Origin: an uncultured Helicobacteraceae bacterium
Lineage (GTDB): Bacteria > Campylobacterota > Campylobacteria > Campylobacterales > Helicobacteraceae
Direction: 5' to 3'
Assembly (NCBI GenBank): GCA_934728205.1
Contig: CAKVEH010000099.1
Coordinates: 1 to 5,123 of the forward strand
DNA length: 5,123 nt
Under the pieces are notes generated by a model. The model was not told where the DNA came from and searched no databases. It was given only the letters and a program-made list of their open reading frames with translations. The first letter of the stretch is position 1. Every line of letters starts with the position of its first letter. Below are positions 1 to 4,390 of the stretch, in pieces. A program made the position numbers and the translations under genes.

Positions 1-184
1 TTTCGTCAATTTGCCTTAAAATATCTATATATTTTTTCGCGCTTAACGCAATTTCCTCTAAATCGCTTTGTTCTTTGCTTAAAGTTTTAAGTCTAGCAAT
101 ATTGCCTAGCACTTCTTGACTTTGCAAAAGAGTGCTAATCTCATCATAACGAGCGATAATAGGCGTGAGCTTTTGTGTGAGCAT
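1..184 (-). CDS. prfA: Peptide chain release factor 1, N-terminal part (runs off left edge)
   Basis: Release factor 1 recognises UAA and UAG stop codons on the ribosome and triggers release of the finished protein. Only the first 61 codons are in the window, read leftward from an ATG at 184–182. The peptide starts MLTQKLTPIIARYDEISTLL and continues with a helical, Lys/Glu-rich stretch (RLKTLSKEQSDLEEIAL), which matches the N-terminal domain of Helicobacter RF1. The PxT and GGQ motifs lie beyond the edge. The gene follows rpsT on the same strand with a 33-nt gap, an order known from H. pylori. No convincing Shine-Dalgarno sequence precedes the ATG. A TTG four codons upstream (196–194) is an alternative in-frame start, bounded by an in-frame TAA further up. 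The start codon sits inside an inverted repeat, described separately. Identification is by family resemblance and gene order. Confidence 0.88.
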   Translation of the reverse strand, partial: MLTQKLTPIIARYDEISTLLQSQEVLGNIARLKTLSKEQSDLEEIALSAKKYIDILRQIDE

Positions 185-216
185 AAGTTGCGCCAAGCAA
201 TGAAAATCTTATGCTC
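179..216 (-). promoter_or_regulatory. Hairpin covering the prfA start codon, directly after the rpsT stop
   Basis: A perfect 9-bp inverted repeat (GAGCATAAG at 179–187, CTTATGCTC at 208–216) encloses a 20-nt loop. Within the loop, TTGC (188–191) and GCAA (197–200) can add a short inner stem. In the minus-strand mRNA the 5' arm begins two nucleotides after the rpsT stop (220–218), and the 3' arm contains the prfA ATG (184–182). There is no T-run after it, so it is not a terminator. A ribosome finishing rpsT would cover the 5' arm and free the prfA start. Translational coupling is therefore the natural reading, but it is inferred. Confidence 0.5.
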
Positions 217-217
217 G

Positions 218-487
218 TTATTTTGTAGCGATTTTTTTTACGCCAGCATTGAGGCGAGAGACTTTCCTAGCGGCGGTATTTTTTTTCAAAATTCCCTTGC
301 TTACGAGCTTATGGATTTCTTTGTTCGCTGTTTTAAAAAACTCCTGCGCCCTAGCGACATCTTTGCTATCAATAGCCTCTCTTAGGTTTCTTACCATATT
401 TTTAAGCTTGGTCTTGTAATAGCGGTTGCGCTCGGTTCTCGTCTTTGTTTGTCGAATGCGTTTTTGTGCAGATTTATGATTTGCCAT
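218..487 (-). CDS. rpsT: Small ribosomal subunit protein S20
   Basis: This 89-residue protein binds 16S rRNA in the body of the 30S subunit. The sequence begins [17 protein letters not shown], the family signature, and is very rich in Lys and Arg as expected. The length fits bacterial S20 (about 85–90 residues). The frame is open to 541, but the start at 487 is chosen because [10 protein letters not shown] is the conserved N-terminus and a Shine-Dalgarno sequence (AAGGA, minus strand, 501–497) sits at the right distance. It is transcribed divergently from glmM and followed by prfA after 33 nt, so the two probably form one transcript. E. coli S20 is known to control its own translation. Whether this one does is not visible here. 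Confidence 0.97.
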   Translation of the reverse strand: MANHKSAQKRIRQTKTRTERNRYYKTKLKNMVRNLREAIDSKDVARAQEFFKTANKEIHKLVSKGILKKNTAARKVSRLNAGVKKIATK

Positions 488-601
488 TGAATTTAATCCT
501 TTTATAAAAAATTTTAAGGCAAAATTGTGCCAAAATTTCAATTAAATGAAGTTTAAATCGCCTCTTATTTTGTAAAATTTATAACACATTAAGGAGAGAG
601 T
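488..601. promoter_or_regulatory. Divergent rpsT/glmM promoter region
   Basis: This 114-bp AT-rich intergenic region must drive rpsT leftward and glmM rightward. For glmM, TAAAAT (573–578) or TATAAC (580–585) could serve as a -10, and a strong Shine-Dalgarno sequence AAGGAGAG (591–598) precedes the ATG at 602. For rpsT, the minus-strand TAAAAT (516–511) or TTATAA nearer glmM are candidate -10 elements. No clear -35 is seen, which is normal for housekeeping promoters in this bacterial group. The exact starts cannot be fixed from sequence. Confidence 0.45.
509..538. repeat. Imperfect inverted repeat upstream of rpsT
   Basis: The arms AAATTTT (509–515) plus GGCA (518–521) match TGCC (528–531) plus AAAATTT (532–538), with a 2-nt bulge and a 6-nt loop. 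It lies 22–51 bp upstream of the rpsT start. It could be an operator, a leader hairpin if rpsT transcription begins further upstream, or chance in AT-rich DNA. Only the 4-bp GC-containing core is informative, so confidence is low. Confidence 0.25.
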
Positions 602-1963
602 ATGAGTAAAAAGGCAGATACAAGGGTTTTTGGCACTGATGGCGTGAGAGGAGAAGCGGGGAAGTTTTTGACACCAAACTCTGTCATTCGCTTAGGGCAA
701 AGTGCGGGAATCTACTTCCACCAAAACACACAAAGCACGAGCAATAAGATTCTAGTCGGCAAAGACACGCGCCGTAGTGGTTATATGATAGAAAATGCAC
801 TTGTATCAAGCCTCACTTCTGTGGGCTATGATGTGATTCAAATTGGTCCTATGCCTACACCTGCAGTTGCTTTCCTCACGCAAGATATGCGCTGTGATGC
901 GGGGATTATGATTTCTGCGAGCCACAATCCCTTTGAAGATAATGGGATAAAATTTTTTAACCATTTAGGATTTAAACTTGATGTAGATTCTGAAAAAGAA
1001 ATTGAAAAAATCTATTTTAACGATGATTTGCTCAACTCATCATTAAAAAGTGGCTTAGAGATTGGGAGCTCAAAGCGCATAGATGATGTGGTAGGTCGCT
1101 ATATCGTGCATATCAAAAACTCTTTTCCTAAACATTTAAGCCTTAAGGGAATGCGTATAGTGTGTGATTGCGCCAATGGTGCGGCATATAAAGTCGCGCC
1201 TACGATATTTAGCGAGCTTGGAGCTGATGTGATAGTCATCGCTGATGAGCCAAACGGGCATAACATTAACGAGCAATGCGGGGCGATGTATCCGCAGATT
1301 CTCGCTGAAGAGGTGCAAAAATATCGCGCAGATATTGGATTTGCACTTGATGGCGATGCGGATAGGCTCGTGGTGGCTGATGATAAAGGCGAAGTGGTCA
1401 ATGGCGATAAGCTACTTGGCGCACTCGCACTCTATCAAAAGCAAAACAACACCTTGCAAGGCAGCAAAATCGTAGCCACTACGATGAGTAATCTTGCACT
1501 AGAGGAGTTTTTGCGTTCGCACGATATAGAGCTTGTGCGCTGTGGCGTGGGCGATAAATTCGTTATAGAATCATTACAAAAGCAAAATTTAAACTTTGGC
1601 GGGGAAAATAGCGGGCATATCATTTTTAGCGATTATGCTAAGACGGGAGATGGCTTGGTGAGTGCCCTGCAAGTGCTCGCCTATCTCAAACAGACAGGCA
1701 AGCCCTCACATATCGCGCTTAATCCATTCAAACTCTATCCGAGTGAAATGTGCAATCTAAGCGTATCCAAAAAGCCGCCATTAGAGCAAATCTCTGGGCT
1801 TCAAACGCTCCTAGATTCTATCACACAATCAGGCAATCGCCACCTCGTGCGCTACTCTGGCACAGAAAATAAACTACGAATCTTAATCGAGGGCAAAAAT
1901 GCCAAAAGCATAAAAGCACAAATGAACGAGTTAAAAACTTTCCTCTCTCAAAATCTCGCCTAA
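602..1963 (+). CDS. glmM: Phosphoglucosamine mutase
   Basis: GlmM converts glucosamine-6-phosphate to glucosamine-1-phosphate in the cytoplasm, on the route to UDP-N-acetylglucosamine for peptidoglycan and lipopolysaccharide. The 453-residue product has the four alpha-D-phosphohexomutase landmarks in order. FGTDGVRG lies at 10–17. The catalytic phosphoserine loop [16 protein letters not shown] starts at 104, with S107 as the expected phosphorylated residue. The metal-binding loop DGDADR is at 250–255 and the sugar-binding GGENSGH at 333–339. The phosphate-binding [12 protein letters not shown] is at 417–428. H. pylori GlmM is 445 residues; the extra length is mostly a short N-terminal extension (MSKKADTR). 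The start is supported by AAGGAGAG at 591–598. lspA follows after 15 nt, so the two are probably one operon. No key residue is missing and the gene looks fully functional. Confidence 0.98.
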   Translation: MSKKADTRVFGTDGVRGEAGKFLTPNSVIRLGQSAGIYFHQNTQSTSNKILVGKDTRRSGYMIENALVSSLTSVGYDVIQIGPMPTPAVAFLTQDMRCDAGIMISASHNPFEDNGIKFFNHLGFKLDVDSEKEIEKIYFNDDLLNSSLKSGLEIGSSKRIDDVVGRYIVHIKNSFPKHLSLKGMRIVCDCANGAAYKVAPTIFSELGADVIVIADEPNGHNINEQCGAMYPQILAEEVQKYRADIGFALDGDADRLVVADDKGEVVNGDKLLGALALYQKQNNTLQGSKIVATTMSNLALEEFLRSHDIELVRCGVGDKFVIESLQKQNLNFGGENSGHIIFSDYAKTGDGLVSALQVLAYLKQTGKPSHIALNPFKLYPSEMCNLSVSKKPPLEQISGLQTLLDSITQSGNRHLVRYSGTENKLRILIEGKNAKSIKAQMNELKTFLSQNLA

Positions 1964-1978
1964 ATTATTAGAGGCATT

Positions 1979-2503
1979 ATGGACTTTACAGAAGTGATAG
2001 CAAGCATAAAATCCGCAAGCTACAATCTTGGAATAAAAAGGTTTGTGATTCTTACCACGATTGCGTTTGTCGTTTTCGCACTTGACCAAGCCATTAAACT
2101 TGCTTTTATCGCGGGTTTTAACTTTGAATGCGAAGCTTTTACACTAGGCAACGCCCAAATGTATAATGCCCTCGTGTATAACACAGGCGTAGCGTTCTCA
2201 CTCTTTGCCTTTCTTGGCGAGTGGTTGAAATTTATCCAAGTGCTCTTGCTTATCGCGCTCTTTGCCTTTACGCTTTTTGGAGGATTATTAGCACAGCATT
2301 CCATCGCTTTTGGGCTTATTTTTGGAGCAGGAGCAAGCAATGTGTTTGATAGATTTATCCGTGATGGCGTGGTGGATTATGTATATTGGCATTATGGTTT
2401 TGAGTGGGCGATTTTCAACTTCGCTGATGTGATGATTGACTTAGGTGTGGGTATTATCATTATCCAAATGCTTTTTACTAAGAAAAAGACCGAACCGATA
2501 TGA
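1979..2503 (+). CDS. lspA: Lipoprotein signal peptidase (signal peptidase II)
   Basis: LspA is an inner-membrane aspartyl protease that removes the signal peptide from prolipoproteins just before the lipid-modified cysteine. The 174-residue protein has about four membrane segments (roughly 22–44, 84–104, 108–122 and 145–166). Family motifs are clear: DQAIK (36–40), YNTGVAFS (67–74), NVFDRF (121–126), VVDYV (131–135) and FNFADVMID (146–154). D133 and D150 are the expected catalytic pair. The stretch from FGAG to the C-terminal helix is close to the H. pylori protein as recalled. The product is longer than the H. pylori enzyme (157 residues) because of an N-terminal extension. The ATG is supported by AGAGG at 1970–1974, and there is no other in-frame ATG before residue 61. 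It sits 15 nt after glmM. No clear terminator follows it. Confidence 0.97.
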   Translation: MDFTEVIASIKSASYNLGIKRFVILTTIAFVVFALDQAIKLAFIAGFNFECEAFTLGNAQMYNALVYNTGVAFSLFAFLGEWLKFIQVLLLIALFAFTLFGGLLAQHSIAFGLIFGAGASNVFDRFIRDGVVDYVYWHYGFEWAIFNFADVMIDLGVGIIIIQMLFTKKKTEPI

Positions 2504-2514
2504 TGAATTAAATA

Positions 2515-2557
2515 TACAAAATTTTGTAACTAAATCATAAAAAGATTATAAAAAAGT
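2515..2557. promoter_or_regulatory. Palindrome and 11-bp-phased hexamers upstream of cassette 1
   Basis: A perfect 14-bp palindrome, TACAAAATTTTGTA (2515–2528), overlaps the first of three related hexamers: TGTAAC (2525), CATAAA (2536) and TATAAA (2547), spaced exactly 11 bp apart. The last one starts 44 bp before the -10 of the first peptide gene. A similar and better-conserved array occurs at almost the same distance before the second peptide gene. It could be a set of regulator half-sites on one DNA face. A general A/T periodicity upstream of -10 boxes is known in this bacterial group and is the main alternative. Confidence 0.35.
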
Positions 2558-2590
2558 ATCGAGTTAATTTTTAATATATTTATTTTTTAC

Positions 2591-2596
2591 TATAAT
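2591..2596 (+). promoter_or_regulatory. -10 element of the first peptide gene
   Basis: A perfect TATAAT preceded by a T-rich stretch with no recognisable -35, the usual form of sigma-70 promoters in Helicobacter and Campylobacter. Transcription would start near 2602–2604, giving a leader of about 50 nt that begins at the stem-loop described next. Confidence 0.6.
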
Positions 2597-2603
2597 TGAA
2601 ATA

Positions 2604-2639
2604 TGCCTTAGTGGCAATAGGCTCTAAGGTAAATTTTTT
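2604..2639 (+). promoter_or_regulatory. Leader stem-loop plus T6 before the first peptide gene
   Basis: CCTTAG (2606–2611) pairs with CTAAGG (2624–2629). A G-U and a U-A pair extend the stem to 2604–2611 with 2624–2631, leaving a 12-nt loop. A run of six T follows at 2634–2639, then the Shine-Dalgarno TAAGGAG (2641–2647). The stem begins at the predicted transcript start. It could be a 5'-end stabiliser or a leaky attenuator. The second peptide gene has the same layout. Confidence 0.5.
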
Positions 2640-2653
2640 GTAAGGAGTTCAAT

Positions 2654-2966
2654 ATGAACAAGTCGGTGTTTTCAGTGCTCTTAGTGGCGGTGCTAGGAAT
2701 CTGCTCTCTTAATGCGGGTGAGACAATCTCACAAAAACCTGCAACAAATTTGCAAAAGCAAGATATGGAGATTCTCTTTGGTGCGAATGCTAATGTGAGT
2801 GATTTAAATGTCGCTGTGCTTTGTGAGTGATTTAAATGTCGCTGTGCTTAGTGAAGAAGAAATGAAAGAAACCAAAGGGGAATTTTGGGTTTTTGTTGCA
2901 CAAACTGCTGGTGCTTGGGTATTAGGTAAAATTTTAGACGAAATCTATGATGAAATTTTTAAATAA
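2654..2966 (+). pseudogene. Frameshifted exported small peptide gene (cassette 1), bacteriocin-like
   Basis: As it stands, the frame from ATG 2654 stops at TGA 2828–2830 after 58 residues. An exact 28-bp tandem duplication (2794–2849) shifts the frame. Removing one unit restores a 94-residue protein ending at TAA 2964–2966. The repaired product has a Sec-type signal (MNKSVFSVLLVAVLGICSLN, likely cut after A21), a linker, the block LFGANANVSDLNVA, then LSEEEMKETKGE and a hydrophobic tail of 27 residues ending KILDEIYDEIFK. It is paralogous to the intact gene at 4006. In the downstream frame, an ATG at 2808 (inside the first repeat unit) would give 52 residues without a signal peptide. No good Shine-Dalgarno sequence supports it. 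The start at 2654 is supported by TAAGGAG at 2641–2647. The role is unknown. The double-glycine-like motif suggests a matured secreted peptide, by inference. The break may be a fixed mutation, a reversible switch or an assembly error. Confidence 0.72.
2794..2849 (+). repeat. Exact 28-bp tandem duplication
   Basis: Two identical, adjoining 28-bp units (2794–2821 and 2822–2849) lie within the conserved block of the first peptide gene. The unit begins TGTGAGTGATTTAAATG and ends GTGCTT. As 28 is not a multiple of three, the second copy shifts the frame and gives a TGA at 2828–2830. The paralogue at 4006 has a single unit, so the duplication is the derived state. Confidence 0.97.
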
Positions 2967-2984
2967 GTGAGATTCTTACTTTTT
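2965..2984 (+). terminator. Weak terminator-like hairpin between peptide 1 and barrel 1
   Basis: AAGTGAG (2965–2971) pairs with CTTACTT (2975–2981), a 7-bp stem with one G-U pair and a 3-nt loop, followed by TTT. It overlaps the peptide stop codon. The stem is short and AT-rich, so it would at most reduce transcription into the barrel gene. A stronger hairpin occupies the same place in cassette 2. Confidence 0.35.
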
Positions 2985-2997
2985 AAGGAGTAACAAT
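2980..2997 (+). repeat. 18-nt translation-initiation block shared with 3990–4007
   Basis: TTTTTAAGGAGTAACAAT precedes the barrel 1 ATG here and is identical at 3990–4007, where its last two bases are the first two of the peptide 2 ATG. The same ribosome-binding module thus serves two different genes of the neighbouring cassettes. It suggests recombination between cassettes during duplication, or simply selection for an efficient start. Confidence 0.8.
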
Positions 2998-3798
2998 ATG
3001 CTAAACAAAAACACTTTTTCTAAAATTCTTGTCTTTATCACGACAGCTCTCTTAGGATTCTCTACAAGTAATGCAGCGGTAAGTGATTCCACTAATCTTA
3101 TCCTCTCCAAACAAGATTGTTATGAAAGAATTTGTGAATGGACTAATATAGGTATTGGTGGGGCATATTACAATACAAATGGTGAAAGTGCTGATATTGG
3201 TGGATATGCTGGATACATATCGCTTTTTGGTAAAGCCGCCTTAAAGCAACGATTGCAACTTGGAGCAAATATCACACTAGGTGGTGGGAAAAGCGACTTA
3301 AGTGGGACATCTCCTATGGGTGCTAAAAATAACACCAACCTTATGATATTTGATTTTGATTTAAAGTTTGGAATAAATATCGCAAGCAAAGAATCTCCAA
3401 TTTTTATCAATCTTTTGGGTGGGCTTGATGTATATTCGACAAACAAGGATGAGAAAAAGTTTCGACGGTCTTTGGGGCTTGCTGGAATAGAGATAGAGGG
3501 AGAAAAGCCTATAAGCACAAAACTTAGTGTAATGTATGGTGCTTCATATAGCTTTATTGTTGCTGGGAATTACCTATTTAACAACAAAGACACTAGGGCA
3601 CAGATTCCCTTTTCTATGAAAAATTATGCTATCAGTGCGAATATAGGGCTTTGGTATGAAATAGAAAGAGGTATTTCTACTTACGCAAGGCTTGTTGGTA
3701 AATACCAAAATATTGGGGCTTCAGAAAAAATCAACCATAGTTTTATGCCTGCCACACAGAACTATGTAGCAATGGTAGAGTTTGGGATAGGGTTTTAG
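2998..3798 (+). CDS. Predicted exported outer-membrane beta-barrel protein (cassette 1)
   Basis: I do not recognise a named family. The 266-residue product starts with a Sec signal peptide (hydrophobic 10–21, likely cut after SNA at 24–26). A short mature N-terminus carries two cysteines (C41, C46) that could form a disulphide. From about residue 49 it shows alternating hydrophobic/polar, Gly- and Tyr-rich stretches such as NIGIGGAYYNT and YAGYISLFG, typical of transmembrane beta-strands. It ends in VEFGIGF, an aromatic C-terminus of the kind read by the BAM assembly machine. It is clearly paralogous to the gene at 4391: GINIASKESPIFINL (125–139), VYSTN (145–149), VAGNY (188–192) and VGKYQNIGAS (233–242) all have counterparts there. 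The Shine-Dalgarno AAGGAG (2985–2990) supports the start. It follows the broken peptide gene by 31 nt. A porin-like, receptor, export or immunity role for the peptide is possible but not shown. Confidence 0.8.
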   Translation: MLNKNTFSKILVFITTALLGFSTSNAAVSDSTNLILSKQDCYERICEWTNIGIGGAYYNTNGESADIGGYAGYISLFGKAALKQRLQLGANITLGGGKSDLSGTSPMGAKNNTNLMIFDFDLKFGINIASKESPIFINLLGGLDVYSTNKDEKKFRRSLGLAGIEIEGEKPISTKLSVMYGASYSFIVAGNYLFNNKDTRAQIPFSMKNYAISANIGLWYEIERGISTYARLVGKYQNIGASEKINHSFMPATQNYVAMVEFGIGF

Positions 3799-3832
3799 AG
3801 GGAGTTTTAATGATAATACAACAAGATATTAT

Positions 3833-3900
3833 TTTACATAATATTTACAAAACTCATTAAGTATAAAATCCTTGTAAATAGAATGTAAAATGTTTGTAAA
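3833..3900. promoter_or_regulatory. Array of 11-bp-phased TTTACA / TGTAAA hexamers
   Basis: TTTACA occurs at 3833 and 3844 (11 bp apart). Its reverse complement TGTAAA occurs at 3873, 3884 and 3895 (11 bp apart), and the close match TATAAA sits 11 bp before these at 3862. The last hexamer starts 45 bp upstream of the presumed -10 of the second peptide gene. Regular one-turn spacing suggests several regulator subunits binding one face of the DNA, in an activator-type position. The regulator is unknown. The rest of this 207-bp intergenic region (3799–4005) holds the promoter and leader hairpin listed next. Confidence 0.5.
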
Positions 3901-3916
3901 ATATGCTACTTAAGGC

Positions 3917-3945
3917 TTTTAATAAACTTTGTTTTTATATACAAT
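3917..3945 (+). promoter_or_regulatory. Probable promoter of the second peptide gene
   Basis: TACAAT (3940–3945) is the best -10, with TTTTAA (3917–3922) a weak -35 at 17-bp spacing. Transcription would start near 3951–3952, exactly at the base of the leader stem-loop. The match is weaker than the first cassette's TATAAT, which would fit dependence on an activator bound at the upstream array. Confidence 0.4.
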
Positions 3946-3950
3946 ATCTC

Positions 3951-3994
3951 TTGTCCTTTGTGTGAATTACACAAAGGACAAAAATCTATTTTTT
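3951..3994 (+). promoter_or_regulatory. Perfect 13-bp leader stem-loop plus T6 before the second peptide gene
   Basis: TTGTCCTTTGTGT (3951–3963) pairs perfectly with ACACAAAGGACAA (3969–3981) around a GAATT loop. Seven nucleotides later comes T6 (3989–3994), then AAGGAG (3995–4000) and the ATG at 4006. The T-run is too far from the stem for a classical terminator. The stem coincides with the predicted mRNA 5' end, so a protective 5' hairpin is the favoured reading. An attenuator or protein-binding leader is possible. Confidence 0.7.
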
Positions 3995-4005
3995 AAGGAG
4001 TAACA

Positions 4006-4314
4006 ATGAAAAAGTTTGTAACTTTTTTGTTTGTAGGTATGTTAAGTGCCCCAGTGCTTAGTGCAAGTGAAGTGCAATCTCAGCAAAGTGTAAGTGGCTT
4101 ACAAAGCCAAGAGTTAGAGTTCCTCTTTGGTGCGAATGCTAATGCGAGTGATTTAAATGTCGCATTGCTTAGCGAAGAAGAGTTGAAAGAGATTCAAGGT
4201 GAAGCAATTCTTGGTATGGTAGGTGAGGCTGCGCTTGGTTATGTGGTTGGTAAGGGCATAGAAGCCGCTTGGGAATTTACCAAAAAACGCGGTTGGTGGA
4301 ATTTTAGATTCTAA
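4006..4314 (+). CDS. Exported small peptide with double-glycine-like motif, bacteriocin-like (cassette 2)
   Basis: This 102-residue protein has a Sec-type signal (MKKFVTFLFVGMLSAPVLSA, likely cut after A20) and a Gln/Ser-rich linker (21–36). The conserved block FGANANASDLNVA (41–53) follows, then LSEEELKEIQGE (55–66). That last motif matches the double-glycine leader consensus at L-12, S-11, E-8, L-7, I-4 and G-2, but has Glu at -1. The 36-residue tail is hydrophobic and Gly-rich with a GxxxG (GYVVG, 78–82) and a cationic aromatic end (KKRGWWNFRF). Such tails resemble class II bacteriocins. A double-glycine motif behind a Sec signal is unusual, because such leaders are normally at the N-terminus and handled by C39-peptidase transporters. 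It is the intact paralogue of the broken gene at 2654. A Shine-Dalgarno sequence is at 3995–4000 and the barrel gene follows. Function is inferred and no named family is assigned. Confidence 0.78.
   Translation: MKKFVTFLFVGMLSAPVLSASEVQSQQSVSGLQSQELEFLFGANANASDLNVALLSEEELKEIQGEAILGMVGEAALGYVVGKGIEAAWEFTKKRGWWNFRF
4123..4163 (+). repeat. 41-bp block nearly identical to 2774–2814 in the first peptide gene
   Basis: The block encodes the LFGANAN-SDLNVA region and differs from 2774–2814 at one base (C here, T there, giving Ala for Val). Flanking parts of the two genes have diverged much more, including at third codon positions. The 28-bp duplication of copy 1 begins within the corresponding block. 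Recent gene conversion or nucleotide-level constraint could explain it. Confidence 0.9.
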
Positions 4315-4333
4315 ACAACTTGTGTAAAATTAA

Positions 4334-4371
4334 CCCTTTATGGAATCCTATGGTTTCATAGAGGGATTTTT
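4334..4371 (+). terminator. Intrinsic terminator between peptide 2 and barrel 2
   Basis: CCCTTTATGGAA (4334–4345) pairs with TTTCATAGAGGG (4354–4365), a 12-bp stem with two G-U pairs and an 8-nt loop. ATTTTTATTT follows. It lies 19 nt after the peptide stop and before the barrel gene's Shine-Dalgarno sequence. It would make the peptide transcript abundant and the barrel a read-through product, unless the barrel has its own promoter, which I do not see. Confidence 0.72.
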
Positions 4372-4390
4372 ATTTCTTTGGAGGTTCTCT

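Noticed and set aside
116..385. 89-residue frame antisense to rpsT and prfA
   Set aside because: Lies opposite two certain genes, with no ribosome site or family resemblance.
518..535. Sigma-54-like TTGGCAC...TGCC on the minus strand upstream of rpsT
   Set aside because: The GG-to-GC spacing is one base too short for the strict -24/-12 pattern, and sigma-54 control of a ribosomal protein gene would be very unexpected.
1099..1401. 100-residue and other minus-strand frames inside glmM
   Set aside because: Shadows of glmM codon usage; low-complexity Ser/Pro-rich translation.
2699..2704. Lipobox at C17 of peptide 1 (VLGIC)
   Set aside because: Ile at -1 does not fit a lipobox, the paralogue lacks the cysteine, and an ordinary signal peptidase I site (LNA) follows.
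2604..2966. AapA-type toxin with antisense RNA, as in H. pylori type I systems
   Set aside because: The protein is much longer, has a Sec signal and linker, and no convincing antisense promoter was seen opposite it.
2998..3798. Member of the Hop/Hor outer-membrane protein families
   Set aside because: The typical mature N-terminal motif of those families is not recognisable, and the protein is shorter than most Hop members; left as an unnamed beta-barrel.
3810..3860. 16-codon frame (starts MIIQQD) with GGAG upstream, right after barrel 1
   Set aside because: Very short, overlaps the phased hexamer array, and has no recognisable features; likely chance.
3862..3905. CRISPR-like repeats
   Set aside because: The units are 6-bp matches at 11-bp steps, far too short for CRISPR repeats and spacers.
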